A DNA stretch of 64,000 nt. Origin: Enoplolaimus lenunculus. Taxonomy: Eukaryota > Nematoda > Enoplea > Enoplida > Thoracostomopsidae. Location: NCBI GenBank assembly GCA_030248215.1, contig JASANG010004017.1, forward strand, positions 62,001-126,000. Reading direction: 5' to 3'. Under the pieces are notes generated by a model. That model saw only the letters and a program-made list of their open reading frames with translations, was not told where the DNA came from and did not search any database. The translations under genes and the position numbers were made by a program. Positions within the stretch are counted from its first letter, which is position 1, and every line of letters begins with the position of its first letter. This document shows, one piece after another, positions 37,001 to 45,955 of the stretch.

Positions 37001-37150
37001 GCGATGCGAGAAAGCCGTCAAGTGGAACGACAGCGGCAGCAGCAACGGGCGTCGCGATCGGTGGCGCGCGATAACCAGTGGGTGACGCAGGAGGAATTGG
37101 ACGCCTATTATGCGGACGTCCCTCGCGAACTGCGTCGAAGTCACTTTTAA
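31070..37150 (+). CDS. Gag-like polyprotein of the LTR element, 2,026 codons
   Basis: The frame is open upstream to 31,016 but the first ATG is at 31,070. A basic, low-complexity N-terminal part is followed by a capsid-like Gag region (about 32,440-32,950) with the Ty3-type pattern FxGxxxFxxWYRKFE and EFQERFG, then two CCHC zinc knuckles: CFFCEGQGHIAREC (33,206-33,247) and CVHCNRTNHPSNEC (33,365-33,406). A charged linker, a coiled-coil segment (about 34,500-34,870), an unrecognised globular-looking domain rich in W, F and Y (about 35,190-35,900) and a basic, proline-rich tail follow. Base composition is far more G+C-rich and codon use different from the host exons. Ordinary Gag proteins are a few hundred residues, so about 1,200 residues are extra. 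This is a fossil-element protein, not a host gene. Confidence 0.8.
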   Translation: MPLYRTPTTAVEQEAVARATARESRVTTRSMSRELQAEPGKEIEEISLPSTMCRQESFESVFQTNGNGISGQSTMIARGAQVTETRAPDLTMLDGQYTGMRAQEDAGIRQGSHRLAYASEGSTGHGGVVDSGMSYPRMTAEYQNERQDLEDSGVCRPEPRYAIPNPAMMEGNSSETGMRWTQAYSGTEPSRRINMIRPHPQLEMDGPLANWSVEQRMSMGHGLQRQQASTQVQGIGARSQDSVKAVEEDRGRSPGVPQARSRATSIQESEEEEDEIKELTRAFERGLKSKHSEKFRKLWSKLESEMGQRPESRQSHRSGRVSRMSNKDDVNRQSVTKEYREATRMHGAGEQACSMSMGNQEMPKGGVAPHPVPMGYRQASYPVLTQPLAGNAYQAFPAQPGVAPQANASWQEPVMQTPRMTGFAEMPQLQAMGNMANRVPQYMGYANQGAPQIVVKMPQKLPLQNFEGKSDFGIWYRKFERVMQTAKIVDSESKINHFRNHVKGLADQYLDILEERYGPYGSEEFGQLVREFQERFGESTDLSNRMAAFQRIRQKGDVSEYADELQSYWVRYLEKQFANTEESRDLLCQTFVNNSFPEMKQRLQLGIVESFEELRRRALKLQRQLEADGTLNVKEKGSKMELKQEQQTGASNAQQARQNTGAGNTRRQQAGRARVNNQEQTEAQGSGQGQQVVSDQVPRDSERVRKLREVGSCFFCEGQGHIARECPVKASRQGASGAAVQQNNAGNAGNRQGQAQGGQGGRFPPCVHCNRTNHPSNECFRANRLPIPGLNAPLPPMTSASSNQVQGPVILQRQKEVLGPCISSPTAAAQDSGAPSIRIRKIHEDPLPSVMKVAKLPVIANVWTEAEELRLEENRTQRIASVNVTEMEVSQVEPTSSGEAQKRSSVPSRGASTATSPVEITDGKKKKWKKKEDVIEVNLDGSSEDERMDTGTTEEGAERMETPSAKPGVDQLCTPEATGKGKGVGKGKQLVGSGSAVDSVSVTTTKKEWRVLDPEAYQEGKYPRMPTDTSSVVEGSPFLPQPCVTPPPPPLPKGMYWAEMVPDPPRAGSGVAEYSPALFLEEALKRDIENRQLQDKELIARLKAALTRMYPPGGFGVAEIESSYAMVQANVRDLEGNWTLRKETDIEAMSMANKLRTYQEFAVEAWRDLMGYADRVTQNRKRIIELETAVLAAGDQRQRAHEHVSGAEQLVRRTEEKVKEKEAERQVMMEKLNKALEEVMTLVGEKRQLENQVQELTEENDKLRKGAVLEKGEESSEPSVDRASASQQGAFKRPRSLTPGRARKTVRMDIEEVELSGGTEDEVASVQVIGEKDVPRTTVAQRRPEARGQATWQVVQRSKRPATKRPERPATRRPGKGIIAFPDMVILPRGHMLVNYKFGYQQVLHANYFEGNDSPEQPGVGLPKDVLRHLAVHWATAAIKAFEFYLKKEALISEWMECLNYAERGLAACIFRTVDIEPQVYQAVMRWFARIVRETAARAVVTRGLQWGRAPADFFVPLSSHVIMQLFDKAKDPQVKRTRPMVMARAYANQKYWTLRNKFERENLKAMEPEDSPVRAEMRLQLLPLQKEVQKETEKVLAASTLRAIANLSLWFPEAYPYPENKREAELPELTPDKESRRQLMDMVQDYDRKETEELSRIAEVNRRALDLCRGHLFDDQANAARRPEPMDTQVAGQEGVQPGPSKARTRSEAQAEASGVQAEEKRKMEFEPVSEGEFDVLEEAGLTPSPEKQQRKPAVTLQAEKEESRVEGYVTPPPAEKEGSEGKLTPRRSPRIQKQEEAKEQEKSKELLWEELIKLQPKKVRSQSEAEEKPSTSLGQPPAPGYIAVRGPDGKLKWRFDKDARKRAMAQRARVSPKRPTGGYVRPAAGSVVSRIGPRQANPVYSASAVRSQTAPGYRGSGAVTQRVVISPPAGSAGVRPSVRQVSGERYPVRVGGHVGQPQVAPGRGYYNQQVENVRQAMRESRQVERQRQQQRASRSVARDNQWVTQEELDAYYADVPRELRRSHF

Positions 37151-37610
37151 CGGATCGGTAATAGACTTTTATTGTGGGTATTAGTTCGGTGATGTTTTGG
37201 GGGTGCTGTTAAGCGGGGTGCTGGGGGTTGTTACTCGTACGCCGGGTCGTTGGGATGGAATAATTGTGGAGTGACTTTATTTGGGTTGTTATTGGGTGTT
37301 AATGTGGTAATGGTCGTCGGGGGTAAAGTTAAACGGGTGCTGGGGGTGCGCTGGTACGCGGTTTTTCGTTTGGGGATTATTGGACGCATTGGCAAGATTG
37401 TCGTGGGTCGTGCTATGGTTTGTTATTGTTACTCGGCAAAAACTTTAAAAATTAAAGAAAAAAATAAATAAAAGAAAGAAAATGAAAATAAAAATTGTTG
37501 TTTGTTATTGTTATTAATTGTTGTGTGGATTTACGCTTTTTAGCGACGGCAAAAAAGGCAGTAAATAGGGCCATAAAATTTTGTTCGATGCCAGGGTCGG
37601 CATCTGTGCC

Positions 37611-37620
37611 GAAGGGGGGA
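37611..37620 (+). other. polypurine tract
   Basis: GAAGGGGGGA lies directly against the TG that opens the right LTR, the position where LTR elements prime plus-strand DNA synthesis. Confidence 0.8.
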
Positions 37621-38825
37621 TGTAGGTGGCTATGCCACACTTAAACCTATTTCAAACTAAAAACTAAAACTAAAAATAAAACCCTATATCAAAACCACAC
37701 CTTAAGGGAGTCCCTGGCTCCACCTAGTCTCTCTTAGAACTTAAGTTAGGCTTAGGCGTTGCTACAAGGCGTAGAAATTGGTAAAACTATGCTATGGCGG
37801 CTGTGTCCGCAATGTAACTTACCTGGGGCCCTGCGTGGCCATTTAGTACTCGTTGATTAGTATTGCATATTGTAATGGCCTAATCTGCGACTAAGGACAT
37901 AGCTAGGCTATGTCAGCACCAATATGGTGCTGTGGTATTATGTGTGTCTCCGGCATTATAGTTGTTGTTGTTGTGGTACCGGATGTGTGGCTCTGGACCT
38001 CAACCGCATTGCGGACACCCAATTGTGGGTGTCGGCGAAAATGCAAATGAGGTCGAGATGCCGATATGGGTAGCCAGGACCGGAATCAGTCTTGGTTTTG
38101 GAATTGGTGAACTCGGTTGCTTATTTTTTTTGGCTGGTTGTGAACAGATTCGTACGTTATTTCTTGAGTTTTGGTTTTGCGTTGAAAGCGGAAGTCTTTA
38201 GTAAGTAAGGTTGAGTTGAATTAAATTAAGATTGTCACGGTGGCGTAAGTATGTGACGGAAACTACGGAGTACTGGTTTAATCGGCGTTGCGCAAGGCGC
38301 GGAATTCACCCAGTATCGGATACTGGTGTTATGTGCTAAAAAGGAACTTGGGGTATTACCGGAGAACCTGGGAAAAGTAGTCTAATAAATCTAACGGGGT
38401 TAGATTTATTATTCTACAACGGCTGGGCCAAATCTAACGGGGTTAGATTGGTCGGAAATTTGGTGTAACTCTAACGGGGTTAGAGTACACGGTTTAACGG
38501 GGTGTAATTCTAACGGGGTTAGAATTGCACGGATTCTGGAAAACGGCAAAAGTATTGGGTACGGTAAAGCCAGTGGCTGGATTAAATCAGATTCAGACGT
38601 CGGCTTTAAGGATTCCGGCTCGGGTTGCCAGTTAAATTGCATAACCTGTAATTTGCTGGTATTAAATCTTGAATATTTTGTGTCATACGGGTTTCGGGTT
38701 GGGGATTTATAATAAACATTTACCGGCCGCGTTTTACTAAATCAGAGCGATACGCATACATCGAGGAAAGAACTATACAGGCGATACAGGATACCGGCTT
38801 AAGGCAAAATCACGAACTTCTCACA
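37621..38825 (+). repeat. right (3') LTR of the Gag-only element
   Basis: 1,205 bp. It matches the left LTR with scattered differences except for about 250 bp (38,377-38,626) covering the four hairpins, where no difference was seen. It has one copy of the unit that is triplicated in the left LTR. Confidence 0.9.
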
Positions 38826-38923
38826 TCGCGCCGAAAATCGTACAACATTCTGTTTATGCCATTTTTGTAGAAAACCACGGCCACTTTTAAAATCCGCAAA
38901 CAAACGAAAACCATTCCACTTAC

Positions 38924-41900
38924 ACATATGCTAATTCGGCACTTGCGGTGCTGCCTTTATCTTCCGCAGGAGTGAAATCAATAGGCTTATCAGGTTCACG
39001 ATTTGTTCTAAGCTACAAACATATGAATGACATAAAATAAATGCAAGCGACAACAAGTATATTGAATCAGATATTTTCTTAATAGCATTATTCTGTGGGA
39101 TATTTTAGCGCACCCCACAAATATTCAACTCAGCTAAAACCAGCAAAATACCCAGACCTGTTGCCATACTTCAAGAGCCAGATTATTACAGTTTAGTTAA
39201 CTACAATGATATAAGCAACCAAGAGGATCATACGCTTTTAAAACCTTGTATGGAAACCAATGCACTTGGTCTTTATACATAAGCCAAAAATAAAACAAAC
39301 ATAAAGATAAAACAAACATTGCGCTTTTGCAAACATACATTAATAATCTCTGTTTCAGAAGCCTTTGATGAACTTGCCCGAATATGCCCCTCTTCATCAG
39401 GCTCGGAACTTAAAAATTTATTGTTTGGAGCAAGCAAAGCGGTCTTTCCCTGAAAATAAAAAAACAATAATATTGTGTCAGCTGAAACGTATAGAGCAAA
39501 TAAAACTCTTAAAAAGTATAATACATGCTGTAAACAGTACATACAGGGATCATGGGCATCTATTCGTAACTAGCCAAAAGTGTTTATTATTCGGATATTG
39601 CATGTACACTTATGCACTATTTAAGTATTTCACGGGCGCAAAATATTATGTTAACTAAATTACAATTAATAAATTATTGTTAGCTTGAATTTTTCATTTT
39701 TGCTTCAGTTTGTCAAAAAAACCAGCAAGATGTTACAGAAGCTCAATTGCAAAAGGCAGGTTTATGAAACCGATATTTACTACCGTGAATATTGGGATCC
39801 GTTAGGTTAAAATTATACATTTTTCACAAAAATTGAACAGGGTTTACTGGAGATCTTTGCCAACACGAAATTCTTAGTGAAATAAAAATAGATACATTTA
39901 AAGACTACGATCAAGCAGGGTTGGATTCAAAAATTTTTGAAATACGATCACGAAAAACTGGCAGGTGAAAAGATAAACACAAATTTAGTGCTAAACTTTA
40001 ATAAATCTTTGTTTTGATCTGTTTTAAACTTTTGAATTAGGACCGTTTCGATGTCCGAGATCGTGCACTTTCAATAGTTACTAGCAAACTTACGCATGTT
40101 GATGTATATTTTGTTATGCAGGGACGTTTTATGTGTGCAACACACCTCATTGTGTAGCTGACATTACGTAATATATCTATTTACATTTCGCTGTTCGTTC
40201 CAGTTTCATCTAGTCTAGCAAAACTAACCAACTAATTTTTAAACAAAAACCCAATTTAAAAAACTACATAAGCTCTTACATTTTCAATTAATAGTTCCCA
40301 TCGCTCATGGGGTCCAACCGCATCACTCGTGGCAACTAAAAGACCGGTACCTGGTTGAATCGACAAATATTTATCGTAGCCAGATTTCAAAGCAAAATAC
40401 GTTTGCGAATCGGGTGGTTTAATCAATGTAAACACTTCTTCAGGAGCTGGTCCTTCGCCTAAAATACAAAGTACAAACAGAAGCAGTCAAAATGTTTATA
40501 AGATTCCAACATTGCAACATTTGCCTTCATTGGACAGGGTTGCTAAATTTTCATATGATACATACCGGATCTCAATCACAGTGCTCATAGAGTGATATTA
40601 CATATTATCTACAAGCCAATATTGCATACTACTTGCTCAACTGCGCACTTCATATCGCGGAGAGCTAAACTCAAATGCCGCAGTCAACAGTGGCATGCCA
40701 TCTATTCAACCGTCCTTCACGACGAATTACAGTCATGGCTAAAAGTTCTTTGGGAGAAGCCGCGCTCAAGCAATTTCAAATGCTGAAAAATATGGAAGCA
40801 TCAACAGTGTGTGTTTGTAAGTGCACAGTGCGTGTTACCGAAAAATGATGAACCCTTTCATAGCAGAACAAAAATGGGCAAATTTAATACAGGACTGACC
40901 TTCAACGGTCGGACCTCCAGTCGTGAACTTTCCATCATCAAGTGAAGCCAGATAAATATGCGGCTGAATTTCAACTGCAACAGAGCCAGCTTTAATATCA
41001 ACTTCGTTTGAAATACGCCACCAGCCACCTGAAAAATAGGTTAATATCAGTTACACACAAGTTCACATACACGATGACTGTAATCGGGTGACCTAATGTC
41101 GCAATGGGCAATCCATGCACTTTTAACGCTGCGTTTGCTTTAAGGTTTAAAATATATTAAGTTCATTCTCTACATCCTAAATAAATATTATGTAACTCAC
41201 CATGAGAAACAGTATCGTCATCGACAAGAACACCAGTTGATAAATTATCAATGGGTTTCCGTTTAGTTGGTTTAGCGGCAGCTGGTTTTCTAAAATAAAT
41301 CAAATTGACAATATATGAAATGCAAACTTATATATAGTACAAATTGATAAAAAACTTGTTTAAAACATACAGAGTGCATGAATCTAATTAGATTCTACTG
41401 CTGTATGAGGCATTCCTGTTTAAAAGATTCAGTCGAGTTTCTAGCTTAGTGCACATAATCTACGCTGTATCTACGGGCTCTAAACTACTGACTTCTGAAT
41501 GTCCGCCCTGTCAAAAACCTTTCCAAAAGATTACAGTTTGATAATAGTTTATCTTTAAACATATTCATAGAGGGGACACATTCCGTTTCTTCAGAGCAGA
41601 CTGATCCAAAACTTAACAGCTCGAAAGGTACGTAAAACTTTTACGTGATGGTCAGGTATAAAATTCGCAGGGTTCCAACCGAAAAACTGTATTTCAATGG
41701 AAACAGGAACAGTAATTGGAATTCATTTTTCTACCGGAACAGGAATTTTGGTCAAACCCTGACAATTTGCATCTATTTCCACTAGTGCCCATAGACCATT
41801 ATGAAATCAGATATAATATTTTTCGATTTGATGATCAGATATAATATTTTTTGATTTGATGATCAGATATCATATTTTTCGATTTGATGACAGTTTTCGC

Positions 41901-42047
41901 TTTTTATCTGCGAATAGAACAACGGCTTAATAAAGCCGATTAACCAATACCTACTCTATATACGTATAGGCATTATTCATGAACTTACGTTTTCTTAATG
42001 CCGCCCTTTAATTTTAACTTTCCTCCTTTAAATTTGTAATCTGACAT
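38924..42047 (-). CDS. FRG1: FRG1 family protein (fascin-like beta-trefoil)
   Basis: Nuclear RNA- and actin-binding protein linked to spliceosome and RNA processing. Exons in translation order: 42047-41989, 41289-41201, 41028-40900, 40458-40280, 39449-39339, 39012-38924; phases agree throughout. The N-terminus [15 protein letters not shown] is the basic start of the family. Then come [75 protein letters not shown] and [15 protein letters not shown], each matching FRG1 in order. About 218 residues are seen against 258 in human. The last exon found ends in ...AELAYV at a GTAAGT donor. The usual lysine-rich C-terminal segment (YVKKFQSFQ-like) was not found; a weak candidate is at 26,688-26,655. 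The LTR element lies 98 bases beyond the donor. Confidence 0.9.
41668..41761. mobile_element. Family D hAT-like MITE
   Basis: Begins CAGGGTTCCAACCG and ends GGTCAAACCCTG. The flanks AAAATTCG and ACAATTTG agree at 6 of 8 positions, which fits a decayed 8 bp target duplication. It lies in intron 1 of FRG1. Confidence 0.6.
41803..41893. repeat. three tandem copies of a ~35 bp unit
   Basis: The unit ATCAGATATAATATTTTTCG, followed by ATTTGATG, is repeated three times with single-base differences. It is in intron 1 of FRG1. Confidence 0.85.
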
Positions 42048-44745
42048 TACGCACTTTATTAATTAAACGAATTAAAACAATAACTACAGCTTTCAGGTTA
42101 ACATGACTGAGGTCAATAGCTTAATATGTAACGTTAATCAAACAGTCAATACCTGAAGGAACCTATATGACTTGTGCTCAAACAATCGTATTGCGATATG
42201 ACTAATGCACCAATTAACATCAAGCCAAAGTTAAGCCAAATTTGTGTTCTCGGCTAATTTCACTTATGTCATTTACGTGCATTATCAGATATATTTCATG
42301 TTGTGTTTTCAGGTACAAAAACCCCATTTTCCGACCAAATTCTAAGCGCTCAGTTCAATATGCTCCCCCATTTCTGCAAATTGTTCCTTTGTTGCCATTT
42401 TGTGTCAATTCCTACATGTCATATTTGTTGTGAATTATATATGCTTATTTTCTTGGTTTCAAGCCTCCCCTTCCCGTTTCCTACTAATTTTCAGGTGCTC
42501 ATTCCATTTCGCACCTTCTTTCTGCTAATTCTGCCCCTTAGTGTATCTATTTGCCATAATTCTGCTTATGTCATGATTATCAAGTACAGTTGTAATTAGG
42601 GGTATTATTACGATCGCTTAGCTAGAAAACTGTGCTTAGATGACTTTGGTTTACACGTAAAACATAGTCCTATTTTCGGATTACTCGGAATACATAAGTT
42701 CTGCCTTGACGGAGCGAAATAAAATAGTATATCGGAATTGGCATAGTTTGGTTAGCAACAGCATTAATTTTAGGCCTGGAAAACGATTATTCGCCATTTT
42801 CGTGTTTTGTGTATTATTGTTATAATTGTGCCCGGACGTAGTTTGACTAGCCGTCCGTAAGCTGTGTCTGACAGAATCTGCTTGTTTTTCGCGTATGTAT
42901 TGCATTTTCCCGAAACTTATAACTGTTGTAAAACTTTTCGGCCACATGGCCCTCGTTCAGAAGCTATAATCACCAAAAATAGGGAAAATATTAACGGGCT
43001 TGTGTTCAGTATTTTGTCTTAATTACTTGTTCACGACTGGTAAAGCAGATAAACCGTGTGGTATAAACCCGCTGGAGCCATAAGAGGGCGTGGAGTTGTG
43101 TTAAAACTGTTCCAGGATCGACCAGAAGCTAGACCATACCCGTTTTCGGATCGGTCGAAAATTCCCGTTTTTGACCAGTACAGACCTTACATTTTTTCCC
43201 TTTTGACCATTCTGTGCCAATTCCTACGTGTAATATTTCTTGTGATCTTATATGTCCTTATTCTCATGTTTTCTTGAAAGTTATTTTCTTACGCTTTGTA
43301 ATTAAGCGGCATATTTATTTGTTTCAATACCTTGTCATGTTTGCCTGCTTGTTGGTAGGAGCTTATAATTATTTTTAATTTGTCGCTTAATAAAATACGT
43401 CCTAGCTATAGCATTTACGGTGTTAAAACAAGCAACGATAGACATCATCTAATATATTGTTTTAGCTTGTAGTTAGAATACATGTTGCTCGAAATTTAGT
43501 TTTATCATCGAAGCCAATTAACAATTTGTATCGGAAGTAAAATTATTTATAACGCGTATGCCTTATTCTTCTTTTTGTTTTTTAAAATCTTGAATCTAAT
43601 ATATATCCAGTTTATAATTGTGTACATCCCTAAATGAAGATTCTGCAGATAATGGTCGGTTTGCAGACATTATAAGTAAATCGAGTTACAACTATTAAAT
43701 TTTACTGCAGTTCTATCGATTCTGCCAAAAAGTGGGAGTACAAAAACAACCACCGTTTGGCATCTATTCAACGCAAACGAACAACAAAAATCGCCTTTCA
43801 GCGTACTGGAGCAAAGAACATAGCAGCATGCATTTCTTTAGTTGTCCAAAACCATGGAATATCATCCAGATACAGAAAGACATTGTGAGATTAGACACAT
43901 GGCTGTTGAACGATTTTGACATCAGCTGATATGTTACCTTATATGACATTTAATACAGCTTCAAGTTAAGTCACATGTTTTTAATAAAAATTTCTGCTTG
44001 CTATTTCAATCGATGTTGTCTTACCGGTTCTATATCTGGACTTGCACTATAGGTTAGAAAGCAAAAGATAAAAACTAAACTGTAAAATGAGCGTTTATGG
44101 AAGCCGTTTACCTTTAACCTTAAGTCTACTGTCTGACTTGAGTCAAAAACGATATAGCTTAGAAGCTGACTTAAACTGTATGCCGTGTCTGCAACATGTT
44201 ATTCGACCAACCACTTAAGTAGACTTTTGCCTTGAGTCAGAAAGCAGTCTTTGTTGTATGCACGCAAACGGCCATTACTGTGACATACTTAGCTAGTTCA
44301 CAAGCATTCATATAGTTTTTGTTGCATATAAATTTTAAGTTGTGGATATGGGATGCAAAAAAACTCAGTTGGACGCACTGTGGACTCAGCATGCTAACAT
44401 AAAATTTTCGCTAAACCAGAATGAAGGAATTTATTTTTAAATTACCGGATAACCGACCGAGCTTGCTACAGCTCTAGTTAAAATTTCTGGTGTGCACGTA
44501 TGTGTTCGGTCAAAAACCGACACCGAGACAGAGACCGAGACCGCACATCCCTGCCTCTGTGTTTAAATCGATTATAACCCACGCTGAGATTGGACATATG
44601 AGGCGTCCCTAGGCTTAGGCTGAAATGAACTTGAAGTTAAACTGTTCCCGGCTGTCAAAATTTTCCTAAATCGCTCTAAAGACGTTTTCAACTTCCGTGG
44701 CGGTAAAGCCATCAAAAGGCCGCGTGTCATAAATGAGTTCCAGAT
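42048..44745. other. spacer right of FRG1, no gene recognised
   Basis: The FRG1 promoter should lie at its left end. Two stretches, about 42,380-42,470 and 43,180-43,275, resemble each other (GTGYCAATTCCTACRTGT and a T-rich tail), so another dispersed repeat is present. Open frames here are short and unrecognised. Confidence 0.4.
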
Positions 44746-44779
44746 TATGATAAATTGAGTAGGCTAGGGTACGACGGTG

Positions 44780-44880
44780 TTTAATTCTGAGTGCTCGGCA
44801 GCTCGTTCCCAGGAGGTATCGAACTCAGTCGACAGATTATCAGTCCAGCGCGCTAGCCACTGAGCCACGCCGCCTCACAA
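44780..44880 (-). repeat. tRNA-like segment in the 3' LTR of the TRIM
   Basis: Read on the minus strand it has an A-box (TGGCTCAGTGGCTAGCGC), CTGATAA where an anticodon loop would be (GAT, isoleucine), and a B-box (GAGTTCGATACC) at tRNA-like distance. The arms are imperfect, so it is not called as a tRNA gene. Confidence 0.6.
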
Positions 44881-45199
44881 ACAACTACTGAGTTTTTCTG
44901 TTTTTATGCTTTAAAAGAACCCCATCATACACATGTATCCTGGTTACATGTTTTTACCGCTTTTGCATATGAAGGCACTACATATGCATCAACGTTTTAC
45001 CGATGTGTAGCATTAGCGTGAGATTTCGTTTTGCCTCCATGCATCCACATGTCACTTCCCCCAGTTTTTCTACAAGGTCGTCCCTTGACCGCCAACTTAC
45101 GTATGTATTTTTGGTTCTACCGCGGCAGTTTGCCATTGCGGTCACATCGTGGTCACCATGTGATAAGTTTGGTAGGCTAGGGTACGACGGTGTTTAATT

Positions 45200-45302
45200 C
45201 TGTGTGCTCAGCAGCTGAAAATGAGGCACGTTACCAGGAGGTTTCGAACTCGGTCGACAGATTATCAGTCCAGCGCGCTAGCCGTTGAGCCACGCCGCCT
45301 CA
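45200..45302 (-). repeat. tRNA-like segment in the 5' LTR of the TRIM
   Basis: This is the second copy of the same unit: A-box TGGCTCAACGGCTAGCGC, CTGATAA loop and B-box GAGTTCGAAACC on the minus strand. It could serve as an internal polymerase III promoter; that is inference. Confidence 0.6.
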
Positions 45303-45485
45303 CAATCAACTGCTGAATTTTTCTGTTTTTATGCCTTACGAGAACCTCAATATACAGATGTATCTTGGATGGTTCTTCAATGTTTTACCGGTTTTGCATC
45401 TGAAGGCACTACATATGCATCAACGTTTTACCGTTGTGCAGCATTAGCATGAGGTTGCATTTTGCCTCCATGCATTTGCATGTCA

Positions 45486-45955
45486 CACGGATCATCTGCG
45501 CTGTTCATCTGAACGTCCCCGATCCTCGTTATATGCATTATAGGAACATTGCATACGCTAAGACAGGGCGGAACCGAATCCATGATTTGAGCGAACCGAA
45601 TTAATTGCAAATTTGCCGAATCCGAATCTTTGTTGCCGCTTTGCGCTAGAGATAATATGAATTGCACGGACGCATAGACCTTGGTACCGGACACAGCAAA
45701 ATTCGCCTTGACGCCGGATGGACTCTTATTCGATTTTGAAAAATACCCTGATTGCAAAAATTAATTTTATGTTATTAAATAATTAGAATTGATTCAAAAG
45801 TATATAAATTAAAATATTAATTTTGACGCGTGAGAAGGCCGGTAGTTCAATCCGCGTGCTGTACCCCTGCTTTTCCAGCTTTTACACTGACAGTGATTAG
45901 TTCGCTTAATTGACTATCTGTCTGGATAATTTGTTGTCAACAGGCTTCTATAGAT
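45486..45955. other. spacer left of dynactin 3
   Basis: It holds a stretch with GAACCGAATCC and CCGAATCCGAATC (45,570-45,630), inverse to GGATTCGGATTCCG words near 48.7 kb, so probably a dispersed repeat. At 45,835-45,860 GCCGGTAGTTCAATCC resembles a B-box. Confidence 0.35.
45939..45943 (+). promoter_or_regulatory. possible trans-splice acceptor
   Basis: TTGTTGTCAACAG ends 12 bases before the dynactin 3 start codon. Nematode mRNAs often receive a spliced leader at such an acceptor close to the ATG. It could equally be an ordinary 5' UTR intron end. Confidence 0.3.

Larger units (their letters stand above)
27701..38825 (+). mobile_element. LTR retrotransposon fossil, Gag-only (non-autonomous), Ty3-like Gag
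   Basis: An 11.1 kb element in order: left LTR 27,701-29,032; primer-binding site TGGTGACCACGATG directly after it; a leader of about 2 kb with a tandem-repeat array; one long open frame 31,070-37,150; a short tail; polypurine tract GAAGGGGGGA (37,611-37,620); right LTR 37,621-38,825. Both LTRs begin TG and end CA. The frame encodes a Gag and a long extra region, but no protease, reverse transcriptase, RNase H or integrase was recognised, so it would need enzymes from another element. The Gag-like frame looks whole. The LTRs differ by several percent over much of their length, so the insertion is not recent. No target duplication is visible, and the two flanks do not join into one sequence. 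Confidence 0.85.
44746..45485 (-). mobile_element. miniature LTR element (TRIM) with tRNA-like LTRs
   Basis: On the minus strand: 5' LTR 45,485-45,159 (327 bp), primer-binding site TGGTGACCACGATG at 45,158-45,145, a 104 bp core without coding capacity, polypurine tract GGGGGAAG at 45,062-45,055, and 3' LTR 45,054-44,746 (309 bp). LTRs start TGACATG; the 5' copy ends TTATCACA. The LTRs are roughly 85 percent alike by eye, so the insertion is old. Each holds a tRNA-like stretch. The primer-binding site is identical to that of the large element and the LTR end AACTTATCACA resembles its AACTTCTCACA. No target duplication was clear. A plain tandem duplication is the alternative, but would not explain the well-placed primer site and purine tract. 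Confidence 0.75.

Noticed and set aside
44780-45302. Two tRNA-Ile(GAT) genes
   Set aside because: A- and B-boxes are good but the stems do not pair properly and both copies lie at the same place within LTRs of a miniature element.
45161-45485. Simple tandem duplication of a SINE
   Set aside because: It does not account for the primer-binding site and polypurine tract placed exactly at the inner edges of the two copies; kept as the alternative explanation.
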